Shown here one piece after another: positions 1 through 8,229 of a DNA stretch of 35,538 nt. The stretch covers positions 1-35,538 of the forward strand of contig CAZTPC010000010.1 of NCBI GenBank assembly GCA_964615565.1, read 5' to 3'. The first letter of the stretch is position 1, and every line of letters starts with the position of its first letter. Origin of the DNA: CAZTPC01 sp964615565 (GTDB lineage: Bacteria > Patescibacteriota > Saccharimonadia > Saccharimonadales > AWTP1-31). Made by a program: the position numbers and the translations under genes. The notes under the pieces are model-generated. The model worked only from the letters and a program-made list of their open reading frames with translations, did not search any database and had not been told where the DNA came from.

Positions 1-74
1 TTTGTCGATCGTCACCCCTATTAAAGTTCTATAATCGTTCTGAAGCTCCTGCCAAGTAAAATTTGCCAAGAGCG

Positions 75-80
75 TATAAT
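75..80 (+). promoter_or_regulatory. -10 element for zinc-ribbon gene
   Basis: A perfect TATAAT lies just upstream of the zinc-ribbon gene. No convincing -35 hexamer is visible 17 bp upstream. The start site would fall near 87, so the leader is only about 12 nt and begins at the GGAGG ribosome-binding site. Confidence 0.5.
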
Positions 81-98
81 TAAGATGGAGGAATGGTA

Positions 99-359
99 AT
101 GAAGAAACAGTGTCAAAGTTGCGGTATGCCCCTAGTTACCAAGAAAGGTGGGGATTGTCGGGGGACCGATAAGAATGGCAACAAAAGCGAGAAATGGTGC
201 AAGCTATGCTACGAACAGGGTGCATTTATTGGCCCTGATTGTACATTAGAAGATATGCGGAAAATCGTCGACGATGCATTGGTCGAGAACGGGAGTGGTC
301 GGATTATGCGCTGGATGGCGCAGAAGCAATTGCCTAGGCTTGAGCGTTGGAGTAATTGA
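99..359 (+). CDS. Putative zinc-ribbon protein
   Basis: This is an 86-residue protein with a CxxC pair at residues 5 and 8 (CQSCGMPL), Cys20, and a second CxxC at 34 and 37 (WCKLCYEQG). The layout is that of the small bacterial 'putative zinc ribbon' family found alone in many genomes; its function is unknown. The C-terminal half is probably helical. I chose the ATG at 99 rather than the in-frame ATG at 93 because GGAGG at 87-91 is then 7 nt away, which is ideal. A TATAAT at 75-80 suggests it has its own promoter. It may bind metal or nucleic acid, but nothing in the context decides this. Confidence 0.75.
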   Translation: MKKQCQSCGMPLVTKKGGDCRGTDKNGNKSEKWCKLCYEQGAFIGPDCTLEDMRKIVDDALVENGSGRIMRWMAQKQLPRLERWSN

Positions 360-428
360 GTTGGTGCGTTAGCACTTATAGGGTGGCCTGATGCGCTGAA
401 ATAAGCCGATCAATCTAAATCTTGAGGC

Positions 429-434
429 TATAAT
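429..434 (+). promoter_or_regulatory. -10 element for VKOR gene
   Basis: A perfect TATAAT lies 23 nt before the VKOR start, without a recognisable -35. It leaves room for a short leader with a GAAGG ribosome-binding site at 444-448. The rest of the 360-457 gap shows only a weak 4-bp hairpin near 364-375. Confidence 0.45.
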
Positions 435-457
435 AGAAATGGTGAAGGTACGTAATA

Positions 458-1075
458 ATGACAAACAGTAGAGATAGACAAAATCAACGATCAAATAAGG
501 TGATAGATAAAATATATGCCTTTGTATTGGCATTGGGTGGATTCATTGGCCTAGTAGCAATGACGTGGCAGGCTACCGAGCGAATTCACATGCTAAAGAA
601 CCCTGATGTAGGTCTAAGTTGCTCGCTTAACCCGGTTGTTGACTGTGTGGGCGTTCTTGATAATAAGTTGTCAGCAGTTCTAGGCTTCCCTAACGCGTTT
701 CTGGGCATGATTTTCTTTGCCATTCTAGCAACCTGTGGTTTGTTCTTGCTATCGGGCGGCAAGTTCAACAGATGGTTTAAGGAATTTGCTTTAGGAGTAT
801 CGACAATACTTATTTTGTTTAGCGTTTGGTTCTTCGGTGTTAGCCTGTATGTGATAGGAAAAATTTGTATTTTCTGTGTATTTGGTTGGATAGTTAGCGT
901 GCCAATGTTCTGGTATGGACTGCTTTCATATCTACAATCAACGATCAAGGGTTCGGAATCATTGGGTGGACGAATCCTCGTATTTGGGAAAAAACACCAT
1001 GCCGAAGTTGTTGCCGTTGTATACCTTCTGATGCTCGGACTCTACTTGTTTAGATTCAGAGACTATTACTTCTAA
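458..1075 (+). CDS. Vitamin K epoxide reductase (VKOR) family protein
   Basis: This 205-residue integral membrane protein has about five hydrophobic segments. It carries the VKOR signature: a loop Cys pair (Cys55, Cys63), Ser72 in the LSAVLGFPNA stretch, and the active-site CxxC at 137-140 (CIFC). In bacteria, VKOR homologues reoxidise a DsbA-like thiol oxidase and pass electrons to quinone, so they drive disulfide formation outside the membrane. No fused or adjacent thioredoxin domain is visible, so the partner must be elsewhere. GAAGG 9 nt upstream supports the ATG. A quinone-linked role fits the neighbouring NDH-2 and FAD oxidase, but that link is an inference. Confidence 0.9.
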   Translation: MTNSRDRQNQRSNKVIDKIYAFVLALGGFIGLVAMTWQATERIHMLKNPDVGLSCSLNPVVDCVGVLDNKLSAVLGFPNAFLGMIFFAILATCGLFLLSGGKFNRWFKEFALGVSTILILFSVWFFGVSLYVIGKICIFCVFGWIVSVPMFWYGLLSYLQSTIKGSESLGGRILVFGKKHHAEVVAVVYLLMLGLYLFRFRDYYF

Positions 1076-1081
1076 GGGGAT

Positions 1082-2269
1082 TTAGTAGATGCTTTGAAGC
1101 TGGGCGGTTTGTACTCCTTTGGCCCAGTGCTCTTTGGCTTGTTTTGTCGATAAGAAGTTGCTTAGTACCCATAAGTCGGCAGCACGCCGGACCTTCCAGC
1201 CTGCTGCCCCGGTAAGGAGCTTGTCATCCTGTCGCACAACTGCCCATTCCTTGCCGATTGGTACTACGCCAATTGGAGGCTGTGGTTTGTAGGCTGTTAA
1301 GGACTTGCCGTCCATGAAGCGCTTAAAGTTTTTTGCTAGCTGGACGGCGTCATTGATAGCGGTCTGAGCCATGCCGCTATATTGCGTACTTGCGGCATCA
1401 CCTAACACATAAATGTTAGGGCTCTTGGCTTGCATGTATTCGTTAACGATAACTCGCTTCTTTGGATCAAGATCAAATAACTCAGGGTATCTCTCGAAGA
1501 ATGGATTTGCTCGGCTGCCTGCGGTCCAAACGATTATGTCGGCCGGCAATACTTTTTCCCCGTCCAAACAAAGGTGTTTAGATGTGCAATGGTCGACACC
1601 TAGGTTGCCTATGAAGTCTATGCCAAGTGTTTTCATGCGTTTGAGGGCAGCGCTGGAGGCGGCCTCGTCTAGCATTGGTAGTACTCGAGGCGCGCGGTCA
1701 ACAACCGTTACATGTGGTTTTGCTGGCTGAGATTTAAACTGCTTAGAGACAATGTCTGCGAAGCTACTTACATCGCCGGCTAGTTCAATACCCGTTGGGC
1801 CTGCGCCAACTACGATTATTTCGCACGACTTACCCGCACGACTTACAAATAAATCTCTCATTCGATCACGCAGCGCGATAGCATCAAAGATGGTATACAT
1901 TGATTCGGTATGTTCACGTGCGCCCTTGGTATTAAAGTATTCCTTTTCATATCCAAGTCCTAGAACCACAGCGTCATAGCTGTACACTTGGCCACTCAAG
2001 CCCTTAAGTTCATTAACCTGGGGCCGGATGTCAGTAATAAGATCGCCAACGATTTTAACATGGGGTAGATCTTTGAATATCTCACGGAACGGCACGACTA
2101 CTTCTAGTGGCGAGCGTCCGGTTGCACTACGGTACAGGGCGCCATGGTATTCCAGTTGAGGGTGAGGAGCGATTAGGGTGACATCAAACATGTCAGTTTT
2201 GCCTAGCTCTAGTGCTAGCTTTACGCTTGCGAATCCACCACCAACTGCGACTATTTTCTTTTTGCCCAC
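1082..2269 (-). CDS. ndh: Type II NADH dehydrogenase (NDH-2) family FAD oxidoreductase
   Basis: This 395-residue pyridine-nucleotide-disulfide-type flavoprotein would oxidise NADH and reduce quinone at the membrane without pumping protons. The FAD-binding Rossmann motif is at about residues 7-19 (VAVGGGFASVKLALEL), the NADH-binding motif is at about 152-165 (IIVVGAGPTGIELAGD), and the C-terminal FAD motif reads IYVLGDAAS. The start codon is GTG at 2269. A TATAGA at 2279-2284 ends 9 nt before it and no good Shine-Dalgarno is present, so the mRNA may be almost leaderless. It converges with VKOR and diverges from the FAD oxidase. NDH-2-like sequences can also be sulfide:quinone reductases, but the CxxC typical of those is absent. 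Confidence 0.85.
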   Translation of the reverse strand: MGKKKIVAVGGGFASVKLALELGKTDMFDVTLIAPHPQLEYHGALYRSATGRSPLEVVVPFREIFKDLPHVKIVGDLITDIRPQVNELKGLSGQVYSYDAVVLGLGYEKEYFNTKGAREHTESMYTIFDAIALRDRMRDLFVSRAGKSCEIIVVGAGPTGIELAGDVSSFADIVSKQFKSQPAKPHVTVVDRAPRVLPMLDEAASSAALKRMKTLGIDFIGNLGVDHCTSKHLCLDGEKVLPADIIVWTAGSRANPFFERYPELFDLDPKKRVIVNEYMQAKSPNIYVLGDAASTQYSGMAQTAINDAVQLAKNFKRFMDGKSLTAYKPQPPIGVVPIGKEWAVVRQDDKLLTGAAGWKVRRAADLWVLSNFLSTKQAKEHWAKGVQTAQLQSIY

Positions 2270-2349
2270 GTGTGCTCTTCTATATCTATTTAACTACTTA
2301 GGTACTTAGCAATATGTTAGCATAAGAAGTATATGATAAAGGAATTATC

Positions 2350-3942
2350 TTGCACGATTTACGACATATAATTAAGGGTGAAGTTGATAGTAGTAGTGCT
2401 ACGCTCAGGGCATATAGCCATGATGCCAGTATTTTTGAGGTTGTACCTAAGGCGGTAATTTATCCTAAGACAACTGGCGACCTTAAAAAGCTTATTCACT
2501 TTATTTCTAAAGAACGCCAAGCTGGCACTGATGTTTCATTGACAGTACGCAACGCCGGTACTTGTATGTCGGGAGGTCCTTTGAGCGAAAGTTACGTGGT
2601 TGACGTCTCTAGACACCTTAATCATATCGGCCATGTTGATGTCGAAGATCGTACTGTGAGCGTTCAGGGTGGTGCTATGCATATTGATCTAGAAAAGGCT
2701 ACACATCCCAAAGGATTGTTGTTTGCACCTTACACGTCTTCAAGAGATATCTGTGGTATTGGCGGCATGCTGGGCAATAATGCATCTGGAGAAAAGTCGG
2801 TTAAGTATGGACCAACCAGTAGTAATACGGGGATGCTCAAGGTTGCTTTGTCTGACGGCGAGATTTACGAATTTGGCCCAATGACCAATCGTGAAGTTAA
2901 CGCCAAGAAAAGACAAGCAAATTTTGAGGGTCATATTTACAGAGAAATGACTAAGTTACTGGAAGAGAATGAGAACCTGATCGATCAAGCAAACCCCCGG
3001 ACTATTAAGAATGCGGCGGGCTACCCTCTTTGGGATCTATGGGACGCCCAGCACTCTCATCTTAACCTTGGTCGACTCTTCATTGGGGCCCAAGGAACTC
3101 TAGGTATAATTACCGAAGCCGAACTAAAGCTAGTGCCCTTAGCAAAATACCAGCGCATGATTGTTATACCAATTGATAACTTGCCAATCTTGGCCGAGAC
3201 CGTACAAATGGCTATGCGTCATCACCCTGTAACATGTGAGACATTTGATCATCACACCTATGATTTGGCTGAAAAATATCATCCAGATGATGCCAAGAGA
3301 ACAGAAGTCGTTAAGGGCGTGCACATGGTTGTGATTGTAATGTTTGAGGGTGACAATCAAAATCATGTTGATCGATTGGCAAAAAATGCCCAGTCTGAGC
3401 TAGAAAAGCATGGGCGTAAGGTGCTTTGGGTAGATGATCCAGCGACCGTAGACAGCTATCTATTGATTCGTCGTAAGAGTTTCCGAATGCTATTGGAGCA
3501 TCCACATAAAAACATGCGAGCAATGGCGTTCTTAGAGGACACCATAGTACCGCTAGCAGTTTATGGAGAGTTCCTGGCCGCCCTAGAGGCAATTCTGAAT
3601 CAGTATGACATGATCTACACCTATGCTGGCCACATAGGTGATGGCAGTATCCGATTGGTTCCCCTGGTCAATATGGAAGCACCAGGCGCGGCCGAAAAAG
3701 TCATGGAGCTTGAGACAAAAGTTAATGATCTTGTAATCGCAATGGGCGGGTCAATTAGCGCAGACCACAACGATGGCATCATCAGGACTCCATATATTGA
3801 GCAGTTCTATGGGAGCGATGCGTATACATTGTTTGCAAAGGTAAAGGCATTATTCGATCCACTTGGCATCTTCAACCCTGGTAAAAAAGTTGGCGGCAGT
3901 TTTGAGTACACCACCAAACATATTATTAGGTCTAATAGTTAG
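2350..3942 (+). CDS. FAD-linked oxidase, D-lactate dehydrogenase/glycolate oxidase (GlcD) type
   Basis: This 530-residue protein combines an N-terminal FAD_binding_4 domain with a FAD-oxidase C-terminal domain. The FAD signature is seen in NAGTCMSGGPLSESYVVDVS, the GGMLGNNASGEKSVKYG stretch and GAQGTLGIITEAELKL. The end LFDPLGIFNPGKKV is typical of the family. It probably oxidises D-lactate or another 2-hydroxyacid and passes electrons to quinone. It lacks the C-terminal iron-sulfur domain of the large two-domain forms. The start is TTG at 2350, with AAAGGA 6 nt upstream and no nearby ATG in frame. With NDH-2 it could make a minimal electron-donating set, or clear fermentation lactate; substrate specificity cannot be read from sequence. 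Confidence 0.85.
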   Translation: MHDLRHIIKGEVDSSSATLRAYSHDASIFEVVPKAVIYPKTTGDLKKLIHFISKERQAGTDVSLTVRNAGTCMSGGPLSESYVVDVSRHLNHIGHVDVEDRTVSVQGGAMHIDLEKATHPKGLLFAPYTSSRDICGIGGMLGNNASGEKSVKYGPTSSNTGMLKVALSDGEIYEFGPMTNREVNAKKRQANFEGHIYREMTKLLEENENLIDQANPRTIKNAAGYPLWDLWDAQHSHLNLGRLFIGAQGTLGIITEAELKLVPLAKYQRMIVIPIDNLPILAETVQMAMRHHPVTCETFDHHTYDLAEKYHPDDAKRTEVVKGVHMVVIVMFEGDNQNHVDRLAKNAQSELEKHGRKVLWVDDPATVDSYLLIRRKSFRMLLEHPHKNMRAMAFLEDTIVPLAVYGEFLAALEAILNQYDMIYTYAGHIGDGSIRLVPLVNMEAPGAAEKVMELETKVNDLVIAMGGSISADHNDGIIRTPYIEQFYGSDAYTLFAKVKALFDPLGIFNPGKKVGGSFEYTTKHIIRSNS

Positions 3943-3973
3943 AGTTCGTAGCTTGCAAAAATAATACGAATTC
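3942..3973 (+). terminator. Weak hairpin after FAD oxidase gene
   Basis: A 9-bp stem (GAGTTCGTA with TACGAATTC, one G-U pair) encloses a 14-nt loop directly after the stop codon. No T tract follows, so this is at best a weak or factor-assisted terminator or an mRNA end-protecting hairpin. Confidence 0.3.
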
Positions 3974-4031
3974 TAGGACGAACATTTGTTTGCTCGTTTA
4001 TTTGTTTATTACATAGGCATTACCGTACAGT

Positions 4032-4406
4032 ATGAGTATGAAATTTGGAGTACGTAAACCATCGCTTAAACGTAGATTTGCTGCACGCACATCGGTTAAG
4101 CGTTATGTTAGACACAACATGGGTATTAAGGCACCGCGAGGCATGGGTATTGTTACTAACCCAAAACGAGCCCTTTACAATAAGGCATACAACAAGACAT
4201 CAATAAGTGCAGATAGGCTTATTGGCAAGAGCCATGGCACAAGTTCTTCCCCACAAACACATACTCAAAAAACAAATAATCCTTCGATGCTCAAGGTGGT
4301 GTTTTATGTATTTTTTTGGCCCTACATATTAACGTATAAGCTGATCAAATATTATAAACAGAGCCGCAACAGTAGCGCTAAAACTTTAGACTCAACCGAA
4401 CAATAG
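4032..4406 (+). CDS. Small basic protein with one C-terminal membrane segment
   Basis: I do not recognise this 124-residue protein with certainty. The first 75 residues are very basic (SLKRRFAARTSVKRYVRH) and contain the stretch GIKAPRGMGIVTNPKRALYN, which recalls short basic modules in small Firmicutes phage-associated proteins; that resemblance is from memory and weak. A hydrophobic segment (VVFYVFFWPYILTYKLI, about residues 92-108) is followed by a polar tail, so it probably sits in the membrane with its basic part inside. ATG codons at 4032 and 4038 are both possible and no Shine-Dalgarno is visible. The next gene starts 23 nt downstream with its own promoter. Confidence 0.6.
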   Translation: MSMKFGVRKPSLKRRFAARTSVKRYVRHNMGIKAPRGMGIVTNPKRALYNKAYNKTSISADRLIGKSHGTSSSPQTHTQKTNNPSMLKVVFYVFFWPYILTYKLIKYYKQSRNSSAKTLDSTEQ

Positions 4407-4415
4407 CTTTCTCTG

Positions 4416-4421
4416 TATAAT
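4416..4421 (+). promoter_or_regulatory. -10 element placed for a leaderless transcript
   Basis: A perfect TATAAT ends exactly 7 nt before the ATG at 4429. Transcription would start at or next to the A of the start codon, and no Shine-Dalgarno is present. Confidence 0.65.
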
Positions 4422-4428
4422 ACAGTTA

Positions 4429-5511
4429 ATGACCTTGCTTCTTATCCTGGCTTGTGGCGCCATCTTCATCTTTGGATTCTTTCGATTTTACCCGCCATTT
4501 GGCGGAAAAACGCCGTTAGCTAAGAAACAGAAATCTAAGAACTTTATGGATGGGAAGTTTGTAAATCAGATCCCTACACCTATGGAGTTAGATTTTAAAG
4601 ATTCGTTGTCGCTACTACGAGGTCAGTTCAAACGACATCCTGCACGTAAGCCTGCAAAGACAATCACTCCAGAAAAGCTTGATACGGCAGTAGTGAAACA
4701 AGAGCAGATAACCTGGTTTGGCCATTCGGCTTTCTTGCTGCAGATGAATGGCAAGAATTTGCTACTTGATCCTATGTTTGGCCGGTCGCCATCGCCTATC
4801 CCGGTGCTTGGACCGCAGCGATTCAGTAAAGATTTACCTGCTATGCCAAAAGACCTGCCACATATCGACGCGGTAGTTATATCGCACGACCACTATGACC
4901 ACCTAGACTACGGATCGATCAAGAAGATCGCCAACAAAGTAGACATGTTCTTTGTACCTCTCGGACTCAAAGCTCACCTGAAAAGGTGGGGAGTAAAAGA
5001 AACGCAGATTACTGAGATGGACTGGTGGGATGAGACAGAGTTTGAGGGATTTACATTTGTATGTACGCCATCACGACACTTCTCTGGCCGTACGCTTACC
5101 GATCGATCTACGACGTTGTGGGCATCTTGGGTTATTAGTACAGATAAGACCAAGATTTTCTTCAGTGGAGACTCGGGTTATGGGCCGCACTTTAAGCAAG
5201 TTGGAGATAAATATGGTCCGTTTGACCTAACACTGTTGGAATGCGGGCAGTACGATCCGCACTGGTCGACTATTCATATGTTTCCGGAGCAAACTGCACA
5301 GGCACACCAAGACTTACGCGGAAAGCGTATGATCCCCATGCACTGGGGCGCTTTTGTATTGTCACTGCACGACTGGTCTGAGCCAGTAAAACGGGTGTTA
5401 GCAGCTGGCGCTAAAGATAAGGCCATCATTATGACGCCGAAGATTGGTGAAACAGTAGCCTTTAAGGCTAAAAACTATCCTACCGAACACTGGTGGGTTA
5501 GTTATGAGTAA
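4429..5511 (+). CDS. Metallo-beta-lactamase-fold hydrolase (NAPE-PLD/UlaG-like)
   Basis: This 360-residue protein has an N-terminal hydrophobic anchor (LLLILACGAIFIFGFF, residues 3-18) followed by a metallo-beta-lactamase domain. The metal-binding motif HDHYDHLD is at residues 153-160, preceded by WFGHSAFLLQMNGKNLLLDP, and further ligand stretches are PSRHFSGRT, SGDSGYGPH and CGQYDPHW. The arrangement matches the N-acyl-phosphatidylethanolamine phospholipase D/RomA/UlaG branch, which hydrolyses phosphodiesters or lactones. Membrane anchoring suggests a lipid or envelope substrate, but this is inference. The start has no Shine-Dalgarno and sits 7 nt after a TATAAT. Confidence 0.8.
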   Translation: MTLLLILACGAIFIFGFFRFYPPFGGKTPLAKKQKSKNFMDGKFVNQIPTPMELDFKDSLSLLRGQFKRHPARKPAKTITPEKLDTAVVKQEQITWFGHSAFLLQMNGKNLLLDPMFGRSPSPIPVLGPQRFSKDLPAMPKDLPHIDAVVISHDHYDHLDYGSIKKIANKVDMFFVPLGLKAHLKRWGVKETQITEMDWWDETEFEGFTFVCTPSRHFSGRTLTDRSTTLWASWVISTDKTKIFFSGDSGYGPHFKQVGDKYGPFDLTLLECGQYDPHWSTIHMFPEQTAQAHQDLRGKRMIPMHWGAFVLSLHDWSEPVKRVLAAGAKDKAIIMTPKIGETVAFKAKNYPTEHWWVSYE

Positions 5512-5546
5512 TTGACATTCATATCGATTAAGTCGAATATAAAACA

Positions 5547-6275
5547 ATGATTGAATTTTTACATACAAGACGCAAACAACATACGACAGGCGAAGTAACC
5601 GGATTTCCTCGAAGGACATTTTTAGCTGGCCTAGCTGGTGTTGGTATGTTGGCGTTAGATGCCTGTGTCCCACCATTGCCAGTCGATACCGATTATGAAC
5701 CTAAAGTAGAAATTCAGAAGATTAGGAATAACCTCGAACTACGTGCAAACGACTTGGGCCAAAGTCTAACAAGTTTATTTGAAGAGAAGTCTGGCGATAC
5801 AACACTTGTCATGTCGGACACAACAAAGGCTGCGCTGCATTTGACTGACGTGCAAGGGATTGTAGTAGAAAGCCCTACTATGAAAAGCTATGCATTCACT
5901 ATGACGAAAGAAAATGGAGAGCATCTAGTAGCAGGGATTGACTACAAAGGCACTGATACACAAAATATTTTCTTCACCTTCGGTACTGAATTTCAACGTA
6001 CTACCTACACAATTAGCCCATACGCTGATGGTACGGTGTTCGAGATTACGACCGAGCAAGTAGGTTCAGACGGGGCATGGTATAAGTCGGAGCTCTCCTC
6101 CACTACCTTAACTGGAACTGAGCTAGGTTACGCAAGCATCTCCTATGACCAGGCGGGTCAGGTTATTGGCGCTAAGGGCGGTTCGAACACAGCGAGCTAT
6201 GCCGACTACTTACTAAATCTAGACCTTACATTCAACCCACTACTAGAACAACTTGACGAGTTTGGTATCGAATAG
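5547..6275 (+). CDS. Tat-type lipoprotein of unknown function
   Basis: This 242-residue protein begins with a basic n-region and a twin-arginine motif (PRRTFLAG, Arg22-Arg23). A hydrophobic stretch and a lipobox follow (LDAC, Cys40). It should be exported folded by the Tat pathway, lipidated at Cys40 and anchored on the outer face of the membrane. The mature part is rich in beta-prone Thr/Ser sequence (TTLVMSDTTKAALHLT; ISPYADGTVFEITTEQ) and has no family I recognise. A TATAAA at 5538-5543 lies very close to the ATG, so the transcript may be leaderless. It converges with the exporter permease gene downstream. Confidence 0.7.
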   Translation: MIEFLHTRRKQHTTGEVTGFPRRTFLAGLAGVGMLALDACVPPLPVDTDYEPKVEIQKIRNNLELRANDLGQSLTSLFEEKSGDTTLVMSDTTKAALHLTDVQGIVVESPTMKSYAFTMTKENGEHLVAGIDYKGTDTQNIFFTFGTEFQRTTYTISPYADGTVFEITTEQVGSDGAWYKSELSSTTLTGTELGYASISYDQAGQVIGAKGGSNTASYADYLLNLDLTFNPLLEQLDEFGIE

Positions 6276-6295
6276 GCAGATATTGCCCTAGTTCT

Positions 6296-7105
6296 CTACT
6301 GTGAGGTCTTACGGCCGTAGAGTACGGATGCAAGCGGCACGGCGACAATAAGAATACCAACGCTCCAGATGACTGAAAGCCAGGCGTGGTTGCCAATTGG
6401 CGTACCCAGGATAAGCGCACGAATGGCCTCGACAACTTGGGTTATCGGTTGATTTAAGGCGAAAGCCTTTAGGACGCGGTTCATGCCTTGGGCTGGGACG
6501 AAAGTTGTACTGGCGAATGTTAGTGGAAAGATTATGACGAACGTTAGCCACTGGACTGCCTCTACGCTTTTAGCTAGAACTCCAACAATAGCAGCAAGCC
6601 AGGAGAATGCGAATGTAAATAGTAGCAATAAGCCTGCGATATACAGCCACTCAACAAAGCTAGCACTGCTGCGGAACCCAATGAGTAAACCAGTTAGTAG
6701 CATGACGGTTGTCGAAATAGCGTTACGGAATAAATCTGAAACCACATGACCAGCGAGGACAGCTAGGTTATTCATTGGAAGTGAACGGAAGCGGTCTACA
6801 ATTCCCTTTTGGAGATCGTTACATACTGCAATGGCGGTTGTTGTGGAACCAAAGGCGACAGTTTGGACGATGATGCCTGCCATTAAGAAGTTGAGATAGG
6901 TAACTCCTGGAGGTAAAGCATTTGAGATGGCTCCACCAAATACGGTGGCGAAAAGTATCAAGAACATAATCGGCTGGAAGAACGCACCAAATAGTTGGTC
7001 GGTGTTACGAATAATGTGCGTGCTACTACGACGGATCATGACGAGCGTGTCGGATATGGCATGAGAGAGGCGAGATTTCTTTTCGAACACTAATTCAACG
7101 GCCAT
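6296..7105 (-). CDS. ABC-2 type exporter permease (DrrB-like)
   Basis: This 269-residue membrane protein has about six hydrophobic segments and the ABC-2 pattern. The stretch LFGAFFQPIMFLILFATVFG is followed by GVTYLNFLMAGIIVQTVAFG and LQKGIVDRFRSLPM, which is characteristic of DrrB-type permeases for drugs or lipids. Its start overlaps the stop of the ATPase fragment by one base at 7105, so the two are translationally coupled and form a two-gene exporter. The permease itself is intact. Whether the transporter works depends on the damaged ATPase gene upstream. The substrate cannot be read from the sequence; self-resistance or envelope-lipid export are the usual roles. Confidence 0.85.
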   Translation of the reverse strand: MAVELVFEKKSRLSHAISDTLVMIRRSSTHIIRNTDQLFGAFFQPIMFLILFATVFGGAISNALPPGVTYLNFLMAGIIVQTVAFGSTTTAIAVCNDLQKGIVDRFRSLPMNNLAVLAGHVVSDLFRNAISTTVMLLTGLLIGFRSSASFVEWLYIAGLLLLFTFAFSWLAAIVGVLAKSVEAVQWLTFVIIFPLTFASTTFVPAQGMNRVLKAFALNQPITQVVEAIRALILGTPIGNHAWLSVIWSVGILIVAVPLASVLYGRKTSQ

Positions 7106-7782
7106 TACTTGACTCCTTTCTTTGTAGAAGCGACAGCAGGTTCGGACTTCTTTTGTTTATGTGTGAGCGATAAGAACACGTCATCGAGCGTAGGTTTGTG
7201 GATAGCCATAGACTCGATAGTAATTTTTTCTTTAGACAGAACTTCTAATACGTTACGAACATCTTTGTTGGTATCGGTAATAACTGTAGTTAAGGAGCGT
7301 TCTTTGGGATCGGAATCTACAACTTGTTTGCCTAAAACCTTGGCGGCATTTTGCTTGCTGTTTTCGGTCTTGAATATAAGCTCTAATCGGTCGTTCCCGA
7401 TACGGCTCTTTAACTGTGCTGCGGTTCCTTTTGCAATTACCTTGCCGTCATCAATAACGATAATTTGGTCAGCAAGCTGATCGGCTTCCTCTAGGTACTG
7501 GGTTGTTAGCAGAATAGTCGTACCGTTGGCCATGAGTTTTTTGATGATGTCCCACATAGCCAATCGGGAGCGAGGGTCGAGCCCAGTGGTCGGTTCGTCT
7601 AGGAAGATTACTGGGGGTGTGGCGATGAGGCTTACAGCAAGGTCTAATCGCCGGCGCATACCACCGCTGTATGTCTTTGCGGGACGATCAGCAGCTTTTA
7701 CGAGGTCGAACTCTTCTATTAGCTCGTCAGCACGCGCCTTTGAGCTAGCTGGCGTTAGACGATAGAGCCGTCCCATCGTCAA
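7105..7782 (-). CDS. ABC exporter ATPase (DrrA-like), C-terminal fragment
   Basis: This fragment holds the second half of a DrrA-type nucleotide-binding domain: the ABC signature YSGGMRRRLDL, Walker B VIFLDEPTTGLDP and the switch LLTTQYLEEADQLAD, where Gln replaces the usual His as is common in DrrA proteins. A C-terminal regulatory domain follows. It cannot bind ATP alone because Walker A lies in the neighbouring reading frame (7779-8081). An apparent start TTG at 7782 is probably an artefact of the break: the family continues smoothly from GLTGQ in the upstream fragment to MGRLYRL here. It overlaps the permease by one base. Confidence 0.8.
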   Translation of the reverse strand: MTMGRLYRLTPASSKARADELIEEFDLVKAADRPAKTYSGGMRRRLDLAVSLIATPPVIFLDEPTTGLDPRSRLAMWDIIKKLMANGTTILLTTQYLEEADQLADQIIVIDDGKVIAKGTAAQLKSRIGNDRLELIFKTENSKQNAAKVLGKQVVDSDPKERSLTTVITDTNKDVRNVLEVLSKEKITIESMAIHKPTLDDVFLSLTHKQKKSEPAVASTKKGVK

Positions 7783-8081
7783 CAGTATCGCAACGAAGCA
7801 CCTCTGTCTCTAGTAGCAGATTGGCCAGTTAGTCCGATAGACTTGCGAACTTTATCGGAATCAGCCAAAACGTCATATCCGTTGACTCGCACCTTACCCT
7901 TATCGAACGACAGTAGTGTACTGAGGATTCGAACGGTCGTAGTCTTACCTGCACCATTAGGGCCGAGCAGCGCCAACATAGTGCCGCGCCTTACCTCGAT
8001 GTCTATGCCCTTTAACACTTCGTTAGTGCCGTACGACTTATATAAATTCTTTGCTTCAACTACAATATCGCTCTTAGCCAT
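7779..8081 (-). CDS. ABC exporter ATPase (DrrA-like), N-terminal fragment
   Basis: This is the first 100 residues of the same DrrA-like ATPase. Walker A (GPNGAGKT) is at residues 40-47 and the Q-loop (SIGLTGQ) ends at Gln87. After SAT the sequence turns into unrelated residues and stops. DrrA relatives have about 16 residues (48 nt) between the Q-loop Gln and MGRL; here only 44 nt remain, and pieces of the expected sequence appear in two different frames, so at least two small indels are involved. The ATG at 8081 has a GAGGAAG ribosome-binding site. It may be a pseudogene or a local sequence error. Confidence 0.8.
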   Translation of the reverse strand: MAKSDIVVEAKNLYKSYGTNEVLKGIDIEVRRGTMLALLGPNGAGKTTTVRILSTLLSFDKGKVRVNGYDVLADSDKVRKSIGLTGQSATRDRGASLRYC

Positions 8082-8089
8082 GCAACTTC

Positions 8090-8107
8090 CTCTAATTACT
8101 CTAATTA
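8090..8107. repeat. Tandem 9-bp repeat and nearby inverted repeat before DrrA-like gene
   Basis: CTCTAATTA occurs twice in tandem, immediately upstream of the ATPase ribosome-binding site. A TATCA-4-TGATA inverted repeat follows at 8111-8124. Together they could be an operator region for the exporter genes. The rest of the 8082-8242 gap contains only the divergent promoters. Confidence 0.4.
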
Positions 8108-8229
8108 TCCTATCATTTGTGATAGAGTCTTACTATTTTCTGGCAGTAACCTGCACTCTTTTGTGCCACAAAGTCGATTTGGGCATACTATACCTCTAAC
8201 GCTAACTATAATTAGAACCAAAATTACTG

